NCBI RefSeq assembly: GCF_002953135.1
Contig: NZ_CP026372.1
Coordinates: 3,087,501 to 3,151,500 of the forward strand
Reading direction: 5' to 3'
Origin: Sphingobium sp. SCG-1
GTDB taxonomy: Bacteria; Pseudomonadota; Alphaproteobacteria; Sphingomonadales; Sphingomonadaceae
Length of the DNA stretch: 64,000 bases
Shown in pieces: positions 18,035-27,093 of this stretch; within the stretch, counting starts at the first letter, position 1, and each line of letters begins with the position of its first letter. Made by a program: the position numbers and the translations under genes. The notes beneath the pieces are model-generated. The model saw only the letters and a program-made list of their open reading frames with translations. It had not been told where the DNA came from and did no database searches.

Positions 18035-18180
18035 CCGCCTCTCAGAGGTGGCCAAAATGCCGGGGCGACTTTTGCAGGCATTGCTGCTATGGTCCTCAAG
18101 TCGCGCGCCAATGTTCAACGGGAATGCCGCGGTGGGAGAATGCAAAGTATCTCCGCCTGCCTGCCACGAAGGACATACTC

Positions 18181-18402
18181 ATGAGCCGCGCCATCAACCT
18201 TTCCGCCGATACCGACACCGTCACGACCTTATGCGGCAAACACGACATCCGCATTTCGAGCATCGAGCCGCTGGAGTCGGGCGGCACGCGCGTAGTCTTG
18301 TTGACGGCGGATGGCGCTGACGATGTGCGTCGCCGGATGAAGAACCAGGTTCTCGAAGGCCCGGTAGTGCGCTCGGGACTCTACATGGCGCGGCGTCGCT
18401 GA
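18181..18402 (+). CDS. Small conserved-looking protein, 73 aa
   Basis: The 73-residue product begins MSRAINLSADTDTVTTLCGK and ends in the basic MARRR. It has an alternating hydrophobic pattern (VVLLTADGADDVRRRM) suggestive of a small alpha-beta fold. GAAGGA stands upstream of the ATG. The open frame extends upstream to 18004 through the terminator, so that part is not coding. It is monocistronic. Family not recognised. Confidence 0.6.
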   Translation: MSRAINLSADTDTVTTLCGKHDIRISSIEPLESGGTRVVLLTADGADDVRRRMKNQVLEGPVVRSGLYMARRR

Positions 18403-18762
18403 CTGCCACGTCCGTCACCTGCGTCAGGCGGCTGACCGAATAAAGGCGACACGTGCGACGAACCGTGCTATTCGTCTTTCATCGTATGGAAACTGCCCGC
18501 AAGCCTTCATACGGCCGAGAGACCCGAACGCGCTCCCGCTTGCCCGTCAAGAGGAGCGTCTTCCTGGAAGACCTCAAGCGCTTTTCTCACTTTTTCGATT
18601 TTGCCGTTGGCGCGCCGAGATTGTCGCGCGGTTGATGGCCAACTCTTTCGACGCGTCGGCCGGAGCCGGACGACGCGCTGTCATATTCGACTTTCCGGCA
18701 CCATATCGACCCGCGCCATCGCATTGGCAAAGCGCGGGTATGACTACCCAAAGGAACTACCT
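18403..18762. other. Intergenic region before cspA
   Basis: About 360 bp with no convincing gene. It must hold the cspA promoter and probably a long 5' leader, as cold-shock genes usually have, but I could not define a consistent secondary structure or -10/-35 pair by eye. Confidence 0.4.
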
Positions 18763-18969
18763 ATGCCTATCGGCACCGTAAAATTCTTCAACGCAGACAA
18801 GGGCTATGGCTTCATTGCTCCCGAAGACGGCGGCAATGACGCTTTCGTGCACATCACTGCGGTTGAAGCAGCCGGCATGCACACGCTGACCCAGAACCAG
18901 CGCGTGTCCTATGAACTGGAGCCCGACAAGCGCGGCAAGACCGCAGCGGTCAATCTCCAGGCAGCCTAA
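18763..18969 (+). CDS. cspA: Cold-shock domain protein
   Basis: This single CSD protein of 68 residues binds single-stranded RNA and DNA and melts RNA structure. RNP1 KGYGFIAP and RNP2 AFVHI are intact, and MPIGTVKFFNADKGYGF is the canonical start. AAGGA precedes the ATG. It is preceded by a 360-bp gene-free region, consistent with a long regulatory leader. Whether it is cold-induced or growth-phase-regulated cannot be told from sequence. Confidence 0.95.
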   Translation: MPIGTVKFFNADKGYGFIAPEDGGNDAFVHITAVEAAGMHTLTQNQRVSYELEPDKRGKTAAVNLQAA

Positions 18970-19094
18970 AAGCTGACGGATACGGCGGCGGGATGTGTGG
19001 CAGAGATGCCCCGCCCGCCGCCGCTTCCATGGTGGCGCGGATCGTCGCCCTATTTCCCTCTTTGGCCCCAATCTCCAGATAGAGGACATTCATC

Positions 19095-19292
19095 ATGAGC
19101 CATTCCGACTTCTGCCGCCAGCAAGCCGCCAAGGCGCAGGCTGATGCAGATGCCACCCAATTGCACAATGTGCGCGACCGCTGTCTCCGCTCGATGGCTG
19201 CTTGGACCGACATGGCGGACCGCGCCGAACGCGTGGCTGCTGAACGTGAGGTTCGCGAAGCAGCGTCTGCGGCAGCACGTATATTATCGTAG
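19095..19292 (+). CDS. Small helical protein, 65 aa
   Basis: The sequence is Ala, Glu and Arg rich with heptad-like spacing (AERVAAEREVREAASAAA) and probably one long helix. A GA-rich stretch precedes the ATG. It is one of four tiny genes clustered around cspA. No function is recognised. Confidence 0.55.
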   Translation: MSHSDFCRQQAAKAQADADATQLHNVRDRCLRSMAAWTDMADRAERVAAEREVREAASAAARILS

Positions 19293-19459
19293 AGTCGGCG
19301 AAACGTAACTCCTGTACGGTAAGCCGTTAAGACTCCTTCGTTCTGACGTGATATACCTATGTGGTTCCGTAAAAACATACGGATAAAAAGAGCGCTATAA
19401 AATGCGTCGCCGTTCCCACGCTGGAATATCGGTTCCATAGGAGAGGGAGTGATATCGTC

Positions 19460-19621
19460 ATGGACGTGAATTATCTTTTACACAGACAACAGGTCTCGCT
19501 CGTTCAGGCGGAACGGGCGAAATCGCCGGAGGGTCGGGCCGCTCACCTCGGACTGGCTCGGGCCTATCGTGAACGCGTAGAGGCCTATCGAATAGGTAAC
19601 CGCGAGGCCGCCATTCATTAG
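19460..19621 (+). CDS. Micro-protein, 53 aa, sphingomonad type
   Basis: The frame begins MDVNYLLHRQQVSLVQAERA and ends NREAAIH. GGAGAG lies 12 or more bases upstream. The charged helical pattern, short length and N-terminal LLHRQQVSL are familiar from small sphingomonad proteins of unknown role. Stop codon at 19619-19621. Confidence 0.6.
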   Translation: MDVNYLLHRQQVSLVQAERAKSPEGRAAHLGLARAYRERVEAYRIGNREAAIH

Positions 19622-19688
19622 GCCACACAATTCAGACGGGCGCCGCTGTAAAACTGTCATTCATGTTGATGATGCCATCTTCATTGGC

Positions 19689-20015
19689 ATGATGTCTCGT
19701 CCCCTACCCCTCCGCGTTCTCATCCTTACATCACTTACGGTGATAGCAGCGTGCACAACGCCGCAGAACCGCGTGGAAGCTGGTCTAATCAAGGCTGGCC
19801 TTTCACCGCGAATGGCAGGTTGTATGGCGCCCCGCATGACAGATCGGCTGAGCATTGGACAACTCCGCAAGCTGCAATCGCTTTCTCATGTGGCGCGTCG
19901 AGGACCGGGCAAGATGAGGGTAGATGAATTGTTGGATGATGTTCGCGCCCTGGACGACCCTGAGATCGTTGGCGTTACGAGCAAAGCTGCGTTGGTGTGT
20001 GCGCTCGACATCTAA
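19689..20015 (+). CDS. Small lipoprotein-like protein, 108 aa
   Basis: A basic start and hydrophobic stretch end in the lipobox VIAAC (Cys near residue 21), so the mature protein is probably lipid-anchored. The remainder has a conserved-looking core with two Cys (MAGCMAPRM and ALVCALDI) that could pair. Its partner is unknown. It precedes sucC by 117 bp but is separated from it by an operator-like repeat cluster, so co-regulation is doubtful. Confidence 0.7.
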   Translation: MMSRPLPLRVLILTSLTVIAACTTPQNRVEAGLIKAGLSPRMAGCMAPRMTDRLSIGQLRKLQSLSHVARRGPGKMRVDELLDDVRALDDPEIVGVTSKAALVCALDI

Positions 20016-20021
20016 GCAGCG

Positions 20022-20054
20022 ACTTTGCAACTTTGCAAAGTGCTCTTGCAAAGT
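20022..20054. promoter_or_regulatory. Cluster of ACTTTGCAAAGT-type half-sites before sucC
   Basis: Three elements lie within 33 bp: ACTTTGCA (20022-20029), the perfect 12-bp palindrome ACTTTGCAAAGT (20030-20041) and TTGCAAAGT (20046-20054). They sit about 80-110 bp before the sucC start. The TTTGCAAA core resembles the recognition motif of the RamB/ScfR family of short-chain acyl-CoA regulators, as I recall it. The regulator gene is not in the window. Confidence 0.55.
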
Positions 20055-20132
20055 GATGCTTTCCTTACTGTCCGGGCTGTGGTTTAGGGCTACCAAGCTT
20101 TAATTCTCACTTCGGACAGAGGCGGCTTTTCT

Positions 20133-21332
20133 ATGAACATCCATGAGTATCAGGCCAAAGAACTGCTGGCAAAATTCGGCGCTCCGGTCCCCGCAGGCTA
20201 TGCGGCGCTGACCGTCGAAGAAGCCGTTGAAGCGGCGGGCAAGCTCCCCGGACCGCTTTATGTTGTAAAGGCGCAGATCCATGCGGGTGGTCGCGGCAAG
20301 GGCAAGTTCAAGGAACTCGGCCCCGACGCAAAGGGCGGCGTACGTCTCGCCAAGACGCTGGATGATGTGAAGGCCGCAGCGACCGACATGCTGGGCAACA
20401 CGCTCGTGACGATTCAGACCGGTCCCGCAGGCAAGCAAGTCAACCGCCTGTACATCACTGATGGCGCGGATATCGCGAAGGAATATTACCTTGCGCTGCT
20501 GGTCGATCGTGCAACTGGCCGAGTGGCGTTCGTTGTGTCGACCGAAGGTGGAATGGACATCGAAGAAGTCGCGCATTCGACGCCCGAAAAAATCCACAGC
20601 TTCGCCGTCGATCCTGCATCCGGTTTTCAGCCCCATCATGGCCGCAGCGTCGCGAAGGCGCTGAACCTGACGGGCGATCTTGCCAAGCAGGCGGCCAAGG
20701 TAGCGGAATCATTATATGCGGCATTCCTCGGCACCGATGCCGAGCAGATCGAAATCAATCCGCTGGCGCAAACCGCTGATGACAAGCTGCTGGTGCTCGA
20801 TGCCAAGGTCGGCTTCGACGGCAACGCACTGTTCCGCCACAAGGACTTGATGGAACTGCGCGACGAAACCGAGGAAGATCCCGCCGAACTCGAAGCGTCG
20901 AAGTACGACCTTGCCTACATCAAGCTGGATGGTGACATCGGCTGCATGGTGAACGGCGCAGGCCTCGCCATGGCGACGATGGATATCATCAAGCTGAACG
21001 GCATGTTCCCCGCGAACTTCCTCGACGTCGGCGGCGGCGCTTCGAAGGAGAAGGTGACGGCGGCGTTCAAGATCATCCTGTCCGATCCGGCTGTGAAGGG
21101 CATTCTCGTCAACATCTTCGGTGGCATCATGCGCTGTGACATCATCGCGGATGGCATTGTGGCGGCGGCGAAGGAAGTGAACCTGTCCGTGCCGCTCGTC
21201 GTGCGCCTGGAGGGCACGAACGTGCAGCAGGGTAAGGACATTCTGGCCGCATCCGGACTCGCCATCGTATCCGCGGATGATCTGGGCGATGCAGCAAAGA
21301 AGATCGTGGCGCAGGTTAAGCAGGCCGCCTGA
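20133..21332 (+). CDS. sucC: Succinyl-CoA synthetase subunit beta
   Basis: SucC makes the nucleotide-binding half of the TCA-cycle enzyme that converts succinyl-CoA to succinate with ATP or GTP formation. The 399-residue protein has the canonical [16 protein letters not shown] start, an ATP-grasp domain ([16 protein letters not shown]) and the C-terminal flavodoxin-like part with [16 protein letters not shown]. Length and motifs are complete. sucD is not adjacent, unlike in many bacteria; etfB and etfA follow after 125 bp. The repeat cluster upstream may tie expression to acyl-CoA supply. Confidence 0.97.
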   Translation: MNIHEYQAKELLAKFGAPVPAGYAALTVEEAVEAAGKLPGPLYVVKAQIHAGGRGKGKFKELGPDAKGGVRLAKTLDDVKAAATDMLGNTLVTIQTGPAGKQVNRLYITDGADIAKEYYLALLVDRATGRVAFVVSTEGGMDIEEVAHSTPEKIHSFAVDPASGFQPHHGRSVAKALNLTGDLAKQAAKVAESLYAAFLGTDAEQIEINPLAQTADDKLLVLDAKVGFDGNALFRHKDLMELRDETEEDPAELEASKYDLAYIKLDGDIGCMVNGAGLAMATMDIIKLNGMFPANFLDVGGGASKEKVTAAFKIILSDPAVKGILVNIFGGIMRCDIIADGIVAAAKEVNLSVPLVVRLEGTNVQQGKDILAASGLAIVSADDLGDAAKKIVAQVKQAA

Positions 21333-21344
21333 GACATTGACGTT

Positions 21345-21377
21345 ACGGCGAGGCGATGAATCAATTCGCCTTGCCGT
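21345..21377 (+). terminator. Strong hairpin between sucC and etfB
   Basis: ACGGCGAGGCGA (21345-21356) pairs with TCGCCTTGCCGT (21366-21377), with one G-T wobble and a 9-base loop. No long U-run follows, so it may be a partial terminator, RNA-processing site or mRNA stabiliser separating sucC from etfBA. Confidence 0.55.
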
Positions 21378-21457
21378 ACTCTCTTGCTTTGATGAGGCAA
21401 AAAGACCATCTGCACGCCATAACTCCCCAGGCAGAGGCATAGCTGGAGGCTCGATCG

Positions 21458-22207
21458 ATGAAGATATTGGTGCCCGTGAAGCGGGTAATTGATTATAATG
21501 TGAAGCCGCGTGTGAAGGCGGATGGGACGGGTGTCGATTTGGCGAACGTCAAGATGTCGATGAACCCGTTCGACGAGATCGCTGTGGAAGAAGCAATCCG
21601 CCTGCGGGAAAAAGGCGCGGCAACTGAGATCGTCGCGATTTCCATCGGCGTTGCCAAGGCCCAGGAAACCTTGCGGACCGCGCTTGCCATGGGCGCGGAC
21701 CGTGCAATCCTGATCCAAACCGACGATGAAGTAGAGCCGCTGGGCGTTGCCAAGCTGCTCGCCAAAGTTGTCGAGGAAGAACAGCCTGGCCTTATCATCC
21801 TGGGCAAGCAGGCAATCGACGACGACAGCAATCAGACCGGGCAGATGCTGGCTGCACTCCTCGGCCGTCCGCAGGGCACCTTTGCCTCCAAGGTCGGGGT
21901 CGAAGGCGATAGCGTCAGCGTGACGCGCGAAGTCGATGGTGGTCTGGAGACGGTGAAGTTGTCACTTCCCGCGATTGTCACGACCGACCTGCGCCTCAAC
22001 GAGCCGCGCTATGCCTCGCTACCCAACATCATGAAGGCGAAATCCAAGCCGCTCGCGCAGAAGACGCCTGCGGACTATGGCGTGGACATAACGCCGCGCC
22101 TTGAAACGTTGAAAGTCGTCGAGCCGCCCAAGCGCTCGGCCGGGATCAAGGTTGCCGATGTCGATGAACTGGTGGCTAAACTCAAGGCGATGGGAGTGGC
22201 GGCATGA
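21458..22207 (+). CDS. etfB: Electron transfer flavoprotein subunit beta
   Basis: EtfB with EtfA carries electrons from acyl-CoA and other dehydrogenases to ETF-quinone oxidoreductase. The 249-residue protein starts [20 protein letters not shown], and has the AMP-site and dimer segments [17 protein letters not shown] and [20 protein letters not shown] (electron-transferring loop). Its last codons overlap etfA by 4 bp, so translation is coupled. Together with sucC this suggests a fatty-acid or branched-chain oxidation context. Confidence 0.96.
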   Translation: MKILVPVKRVIDYNVKPRVKADGTGVDLANVKMSMNPFDEIAVEEAIRLREKGAATEIVAISIGVAKAQETLRTALAMGADRAILIQTDDEVEPLGVAKLLAKVVEEEQPGLIILGKQAIDDDSNQTGQMLAALLGRPQGTFASKVGVEGDSVSVTREVDGGLETVKLSLPAIVTTDLRLNEPRYASLPNIMKAKSKPLAQKTPADYGVDITPRLETLKVVEPPKRSAGIKVADVDELVAKLKAMGVAA

Positions 22208-23133
22208 AGACGCTCGTTTGGGTTGAACATGAAGCTGGCGCGCTGAAGGATGCGACGCTTGCGGTTGTCACTGCCGCATCCAAGCTGGGCGAAGTCCATC
22301 TGCTCGTCGCGGGCAAGGATGTTGGTGGCGTTGCCGAACAGGCTGCGAAGATCGCTGGTGTGGGCAAGGTCCATGTCGCCGATGATGCGAGCCTTGAGCA
22401 TGGCTTGGCGGAGAACGTCGCCCCGTTGATCGTGGAGTTGATGGGCCATCATGACGCGTTCCTTGCGCCCGCCACCAGCCACGGCAAGAACATCGCGCCG
22501 CGCGTAGCTGCGCTGCTCGATGTGATGCAGATCAGCGACATTTTGTCGGTCGAGAGCGAGGATACGTTCACGCGTCCAACCTATGCCGGCAATGCCATCG
22601 CAACGGTGAAGTCAAAGGACGCGAAGAAGATCATCACCGTTCGCGGGACGGCCTTTGAGAAAGCTGCGATCGAAGGCGGTAGCGGCACGATCGAGACCGT
22701 CGGCGGCGCAGCCGATGCGGGCACCTCGACATTCGTGGGTGCAGAGATCGCGAAGCTGGAACGCCCGGAACTGACCTCGGCCAAGATCATCGTGTCCGGT
22801 GGCCGTGCGCTGAAGGATGGTCCCACGTTTGAGAGCACCATCTACCCACTGGCGGACAAGCTGGGTGCGGCCGTTGGCGCCTCGCGTGCTGCGGTAGACG
22901 CGGGCTACGTTCCCAACGACTATCAGGTCGGCCAAACCGGCAAGATCGTTGCTCCCGAAGTCTATGTCGCCGTCGGCATTTCCGGCGCAATCCAGCACCT
23001 TGCGGGGATGAAGGACAGCAAGACCATCATCGCAATCAACAAGGACGAAGATGCGCCGATTTTCCAGGTCGCGGACATTGGTCTGGTTGGTGATCTCTTC
23101 AAGATCGTACCGGAATTGACTGAGAAGCTGTAA
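22204..23133 (+). CDS. etfA: Electron transfer flavoprotein subunit alpha
   Basis: EtfA carries the FAD. The 309-residue protein has the C-terminal FAD domain with [40 protein letters not shown] and [10 protein letters not shown] motifs. It overlaps etfB by 4 bp (ATGA). A strong bidirectional terminator follows, ending this unit before nhaA on the opposite strand. Confidence 0.96.
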   Translation: MKTLVWVEHEAGALKDATLAVVTAASKLGEVHLLVAGKDVGGVAEQAAKIAGVGKVHVADDASLEHGLAENVAPLIVELMGHHDAFLAPATSHGKNIAPRVAALLDVMQISDILSVESEDTFTRPTYAGNAIATVKSKDAKKIITVRGTAFEKAAIEGGSGTIETVGGAADAGTSTFVGAEIAKLERPELTSAKIIVSGGRALKDGPTFESTIYPLADKLGAAVGASRAAVDAGYVPNDYQVGQTGKIVAPEVYVAVGISGAIQHLAGMKDSKTIIAINKDEDAPIFQVADIGLVGDLFKIVPELTEKL

Positions 23134-23154
23134 CGCTCTCGTAAGTTTCCAGAG

Positions 23155-23185
23155 AAAAGCCCCGGCAGCGATGCCGGGGCTTTTT
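23155..23185. terminator. Bidirectional rho-independent terminator (etfA / nhaA)
   Basis: AAAAGCCCCGGC pairs with GCCGGGGCTTTT around a 6-base loop. T-runs on both strands allow it to serve etfA from the left and nhaA from the right. Confidence 0.92.
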
Positions 23186-23199
23186 GCTATATGCCCATT

Positions 23200-24465
23200 T
23201 CAGCAGCGGGCGACATCGCCATCGGTTTCGATTTCGCTATCCTGCTCTGCCTCCTCTCGGGCATGATCGGGATGTAGCGGCGCAAAGCGTAACACGGCGA
23301 ATCCGGTCAAAGCCGATAATATAGATCCCATCAGGATGCCGATTTTCGCCTCCTCGACTTGCAGAGGCGCGTCCGGAAAAGCGAGGCTGCCGATGAACAG
23401 GCTCATCGTGAAACCGATGCCGCAAAGCAGCGCGACGCCGTAAATCTGTAGCCAAGTCGCCCCACGCGGCTTGGTGCCAAAGCCCAATTTCACGGCGAAC
23501 ATTACACTGAAGTAGATGCCTGTTTGCTTGCCCAGAAACAGCCCCGCCGCAATGCCCAGCGGTAAAGGCGCGAAGATCTGGGAAATGCCGATGTCCGTAA
23601 GCGAGACTCCCGCATTCACAAACCCGAACAAAGGTACGACGACATAGGCGCTCAATGGGTGCAGCGCATGTTCCAGACGGTGAAGTGGACTGTCAATCGC
23701 GTCTGGCGCACCCGGCGTGGCGCGGATCGGGATCATGAATGCGGCCAGCACCCCAGCGATCGTTGCATGTACGCCGGACAAGAGCACCGCATACCAGAGC
23801 GCGGCGAAGCATAGCAGGTAGATCGGCAATGCCTTAACACCCGTCCGGTTCAGTATAAACATTACGGCCAATACGGCTGCGGCCGCTATCAAGGCGATCA
23901 CGTTGATGCCCTGCGTGTACGCAATCGCGATGATGGCAACCGCGCCCATATCGTCGACGATTGCCACCGTCATCAGAAACAGTTTGAGTGACGTCGGTGC
24001 GCGGCTCCCCAAAAGCGCGAGCACACCGATAGCAAAAGCTATGTCGGTGGCAGCAGGAATGGCCCAGCCATTGAACAGATCCGCATTCCCTTCAGCAGCC
24101 ACCAGGTAAATGATTGCAGGTACGGCCATTCCCGCCGCCGCCGCAATCATCGGCAGACTTCGCGCGCTCCAGGTGGCAAGGCGTCCATCAAGGAACTCAC
24201 GCTTAATCTCCAATCCCACCAGAAGGAAGAACAGCGCCATTAACCCGTCATTGACCCACAAATGTGTAGTCATCGGCCCAAGCTTCGAAGACAGCGTGGG
24301 ACCGATCTCGGCGTGAATGAAATGCTGATACAGATGCGCCGCTGATTCGGATGCATTGGCAGCAATCATCGCCATTGCCGCAGCCAGAATCAAAAGCACA
24401 CCGCCGCCCGCCTCACTGGTCAAAAAGGCCCGGAGAGCCGACTTGTGGCTAAGGCTTTGCTCCAT
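23200..24465 (-). CDS. nhaA: Na+/H+ antiporter NhaA
   Basis: This integral inner-membrane antiporter expels sodium in exchange for protons and supports pH and salt homeostasis. The 421-residue protein has about a dozen hydrophobic helices and the NhaA signatures ATDIAFAIGVLALLG and the ion-binding Asp pair in IVDDMGAVAIIA. The C-terminal tail is acidic (EEAEQDSEIETDGDV). It converges on etfA at the shared terminator and is divergent from the glycosyltransferase gene. NhaA expression is usually sodium-responsive; no regulator is adjacent. Confidence 0.96.
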   Translation of the reverse strand: MEQSLSHKSALRAFLTSEAGGGVLLILAAAMAMIAANASESAAHLYQHFIHAEIGPTLSSKLGPMTTHLWVNDGLMALFFLLVGLEIKREFLDGRLATWSARSLPMIAAAAGMAVPAIIYLVAAEGNADLFNGWAIPAATDIAFAIGVLALLGSRAPTSLKLFLMTVAIVDDMGAVAIIAIAYTQGINVIALIAAAAVLAVMFILNRTGVKALPIYLLCFAALWYAVLLSGVHATIAGVLAAFMIPIRATPGAPDAIDSPLHRLEHALHPLSAYVVVPLFGFVNAGVSLTDIGISQIFAPLPLGIAAGLFLGKQTGIYFSVMFAVKLGFGTKPRGATWLQIYGVALLCGIGFTMSLFIGSLAFPDAPLQVEEAKIGILMGSILSALTGFAVLRFAPLHPDHAREEAEQDSEIETDGDVARC

Positions 24466-24569
24466 ATTGGATTTTCCTTTTGAGGACAGGGTGACCGGAC
24501 GCGTACAGGCAAGTGCAGGGGCCGGTCAAATTCGCGTGAGCCTGAATATCGCTTGCAATTGCATCCATT

Positions 24570-26003
24570 ATGGATCGTATGCCCTCATTGGGGGGCCATT
24601 TCATCGACTTAACGCATGCCTTGCTTGCGATCGCTACGCGCGCTCAGCATGAAGTGATGCTGTTCGCCGCCATCGGATTGACGATTGGTGGCCTGGACGA
24701 ACTGGCGATCGACATCGCATATATCGTGCGATCGATTTGGCGACGGTTAGCCGTGTATAGCCGACATGACGTCATGACGACGGCCACTCTGCCGCTGCCG
24801 CAACGGCCCGGACGCATGGCTGTGTTCGTTCCAGCCTGGCATGAAGCCGACGTGATTGGCGCGATGTTGTGGACAGCACTGCAAAAATGGGGCGAGGGAA
24901 CCTATCGGATCTTCGTCGGCACGTATCCGAACGACAGCGAGACCATGGCGCAGGTTGCTGCGTTGGCGAAACATGATCCTAGAATAGTCATTATCGTAAA
25001 TACCCGCGACGGACCGACGACCAAAGCAGATTGCCTCAATGTGCTCTGGGCGGCCATGCTTCGGGAGGAAGTTGCGGAAGGGGCCGACTTCAAAGCCATC
25101 GTGTTGCACGATGCCGAAGATGTCGTGCATCCTGACGAACTACGGCTTCTGGACCGCATGATCGACCGCTTTGATCTGGTGCAGATTCCGGTGGTTCCGC
25201 TGCGCAGTCAGCAATCACAATGGGTCTCCGGTCATTATGGCGACGAATTCGCGGAATCACACGGCAAATATCTGGTGGTGCGGGAAGCCCTGGGCGCGGC
25301 GGTGCCTTCCGCTGGCGTCGGCTGCGCGATACGTCGGGATGCACTTGCGGCGTTGGCAGAGCACCAGGGCAGCCGTCCTTTCGATGCGCAATCGCTGACA
25401 GAAGATTATGAACTTGGACTGCGCCTCAGTGAGCGCGGTTGCAGGGGCGTGTTCGTGCGCATGAACGATGCGAAGGGCCAACCAGTGTGCAGCCGGGGTC
25501 ATTTCCCCGAGACGCTGACGGACGCCGTACGGCAAAAGGCGCGATGGACGGTGGGCATCTCTCTATCGGGCTGGGATCGGCTTGGCTGGTACGGGGGGCC
25601 AGTCGAGCGGTGGATGCGGCTGCGGGATCGCGCTGCCGCGCTGTCGGCACTGGTCCTCTTTGCTGCGTATCTCGGCGGTGTCGGCTGGGCCGCAATCTGG
25701 TTGATCCAGCTATGGGGCGGTCCGTCGGCTGCTCCAGTGCCGCCGCTACTCGCCAGATTGCTGGCGTTCACGTCCTTGCTGATGGCTTGGCGGCTGGCCG
25801 TGCGTGCGTGGTTCGTCGGGCGCGCCTATGGATGGCGGCAGGCCCTGCTCTCTATCCCGCGCACACTCGTAGCCAATCTTATCGCCATCTTGGCCGCGCG
25901 GCGGGCATTGGGCGCCTATATTCGGCTGCTCCGCGGTGCTCCCCTGATTTGGGACAAGACCCGCCATAGATTTCCAGACGCCGCGCCGGGCGAAGCACAT
26001 TGA
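24570..26003 (+). CDS. NfrB-like membrane glycosyltransferase (GT2)
   Basis: The 477-residue protein resembles the catalytic region of the phage N4 adsorption protein NfrB. It has an N-terminal membrane helix, a family 2 glycosyltransferase core with LHDAEDVVHPDEL (nucleotide-sugar Asp), TEDYELGLRL (catalytic ED) and RQKARW (QxxRW of processive enzymes), then further membrane helices. The c-di-GMP-binding domain of the longer E. coli protein is not present. It overlaps the next gene by 4 bp, so the pair is likely one secretion or synthesis module for an extracellular polysaccharide. Product sugar is unknown. Confidence 0.8.
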   Translation: MDRMPSLGGHFIDLTHALLAIATRAQHEVMLFAAIGLTIGGLDELAIDIAYIVRSIWRRLAVYSRHDVMTTATLPLPQRPGRMAVFVPAWHEADVIGAMLWTALQKWGEGTYRIFVGTYPNDSETMAQVAALAKHDPRIVIIVNTRDGPTTKADCLNVLWAAMLREEVAEGADFKAIVLHDAEDVVHPDELRLLDRMIDRFDLVQIPVVPLRSQQSQWVSGHYGDEFAESHGKYLVVREALGAAVPSAGVGCAIRRDALAALAEHQGSRPFDAQSLTEDYELGLRLSERGCRGVFVRMNDAKGQPVCSRGHFPETLTDAVRQKARWTVGISLSGWDRLGWYGGPVERWMRLRDRAAALSALVLFAAYLGGVGWAAIWLIQLWGGPSAAPVPPLLARLLAFTSLLMAWRLAVRAWFVGRAYGWRQALLSIPRTLVANLIAILAARRALGAYIRLLRGAPLIWDKTRHRFPDAAPGEAH

Positions 26004-27037
26004 TCGGCGCGCACGCCAAAGGGAGACCGCTCCGGTTCCTTCTTGTCGTGCTGCTTTGCTGGACCGCCGGACGTGTCGCCATCTCACAGGATTGGTCGGC
26101 GCAATCGCTTCTTGTAGGCGGCCCCGCAAAAGACCGCAAACTGGGCAGCGTCGTGGACGCCATGCCTATGTTAGTGGCATCTTTAATCAGGAGAGAGGCC
26201 CGCCCGCCCGCGACAATATGGCCGTTTCAAAAGCATTCTTCCGCTACGCGCTTCCCTAATACTCAGGCACTTTCAGTTGCTGGATCGTCAGCGGTCCAAT
26301 TCACCGGCGTGGCAAATGGCAAGCGTGATAAAGATGTTCCCTCGCTCGAACGATCGTCATTATCAAGCGCTCCCCTGATGCCCGAATGGCCGTCAACTGG
26401 TCGCTGGTCACTCAGCACATGGATCTTCTGGCGAGGTTCAGGCACGGGAAACAGCCTTGCATCGGTGGGCCAACTCGGCGGATCGCAAGCAGGTGCGCGG
26501 CTGGCGTTCCAGCTCTTTCCCGATGCACCCGAGCGGCTGGCGGTTTATGCGCGCATGACCTCCGCCATGAAGCGTCCCCACGCGCCGGAAGCAGCCATTG
26601 GAATATCCATTCAGCCCGCCGTCCAAGTGCCGGTGCGTGTTGCCGTCGAGCGGCGCATTGCGTTGGATCATGACGCCCGCAACGCGATGGCGGTCATGGC
26701 CGTGGGGGGCTTCGGGCCAGTCCTTGTCACGAACCGCTTCACGTTGGAAGGATATGGACAAGCGGGTGTCGTTGGCATCCGTAGCCGTGACGCATTCGCC
26801 GATGGGAAGCTGAGCCTCCAGCACCCCCTGTCCGTCTCTCTCCCCATCACTGCTGGCATCAGCGTTTCAGGTGGCGCGCAGCCGCAAGTTGCACGGCTTG
26901 ATATCGGCCCACAAGTGGAGGCGCGGTTCAGGATCGGAGCGCAACGCGCACGCCTTTCCGCCGAATGGCGGCAGCGGGTCGCGGGCAACGCACGGCCAGG
27001 ATCAGGGCCAGCCATCACTCTGGCTGCGGATTTTTGA
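26000..27037 (+). CDS. Exported beta-barrel-like partner of the glycosyltransferase
   Basis: The 345-residue protein starts at TTG 26000, overlapping the glycosyltransferase stop. It has an N-terminal hydrophobic signal (RFLLVVLLCWTAGRVAISQ), a Pro/Ser-rich middle, and a C-terminal half of short alternating beta strands that ends in Phe, as outer-membrane barrels do. By position and pattern it resembles the C-terminal part of NfrA, the outer-membrane partner of NfrB, without the TPR repeats. This family assignment is inference; the operon linkage is clear. Confidence 0.6.
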   Translation: MIGAHAKGRPLRFLLVVLLCWTAGRVAISQDWSAQSLLVGGPAKDRKLGSVVDAMPMLVASLIRREARPPATIWPFQKHSSATRFPNTQALSVAGSSAVQFTGVANGKRDKDVPSLERSSLSSAPLMPEWPSTGRWSLSTWIFWRGSGTGNSLASVGQLGGSQAGARLAFQLFPDAPERLAVYARMTSAMKRPHAPEAAIGISIQPAVQVPVRVAVERRIALDHDARNAMAVMAVGGFGPVLVTNRFTLEGYGQAGVVGIRSRDAFADGKLSLQHPLSVSLPITAGISVSGGAQPQVARLDIGPQVEARFRIGAQRARLSAEWRQRVAGNARPGSGPAITLAADF

Positions 27038-27093
27038 AGGCACGCCTCTAGCGCCTTTATGTCGCCGCGCTTTAGGGCTAGGCGGGAAGCCCG

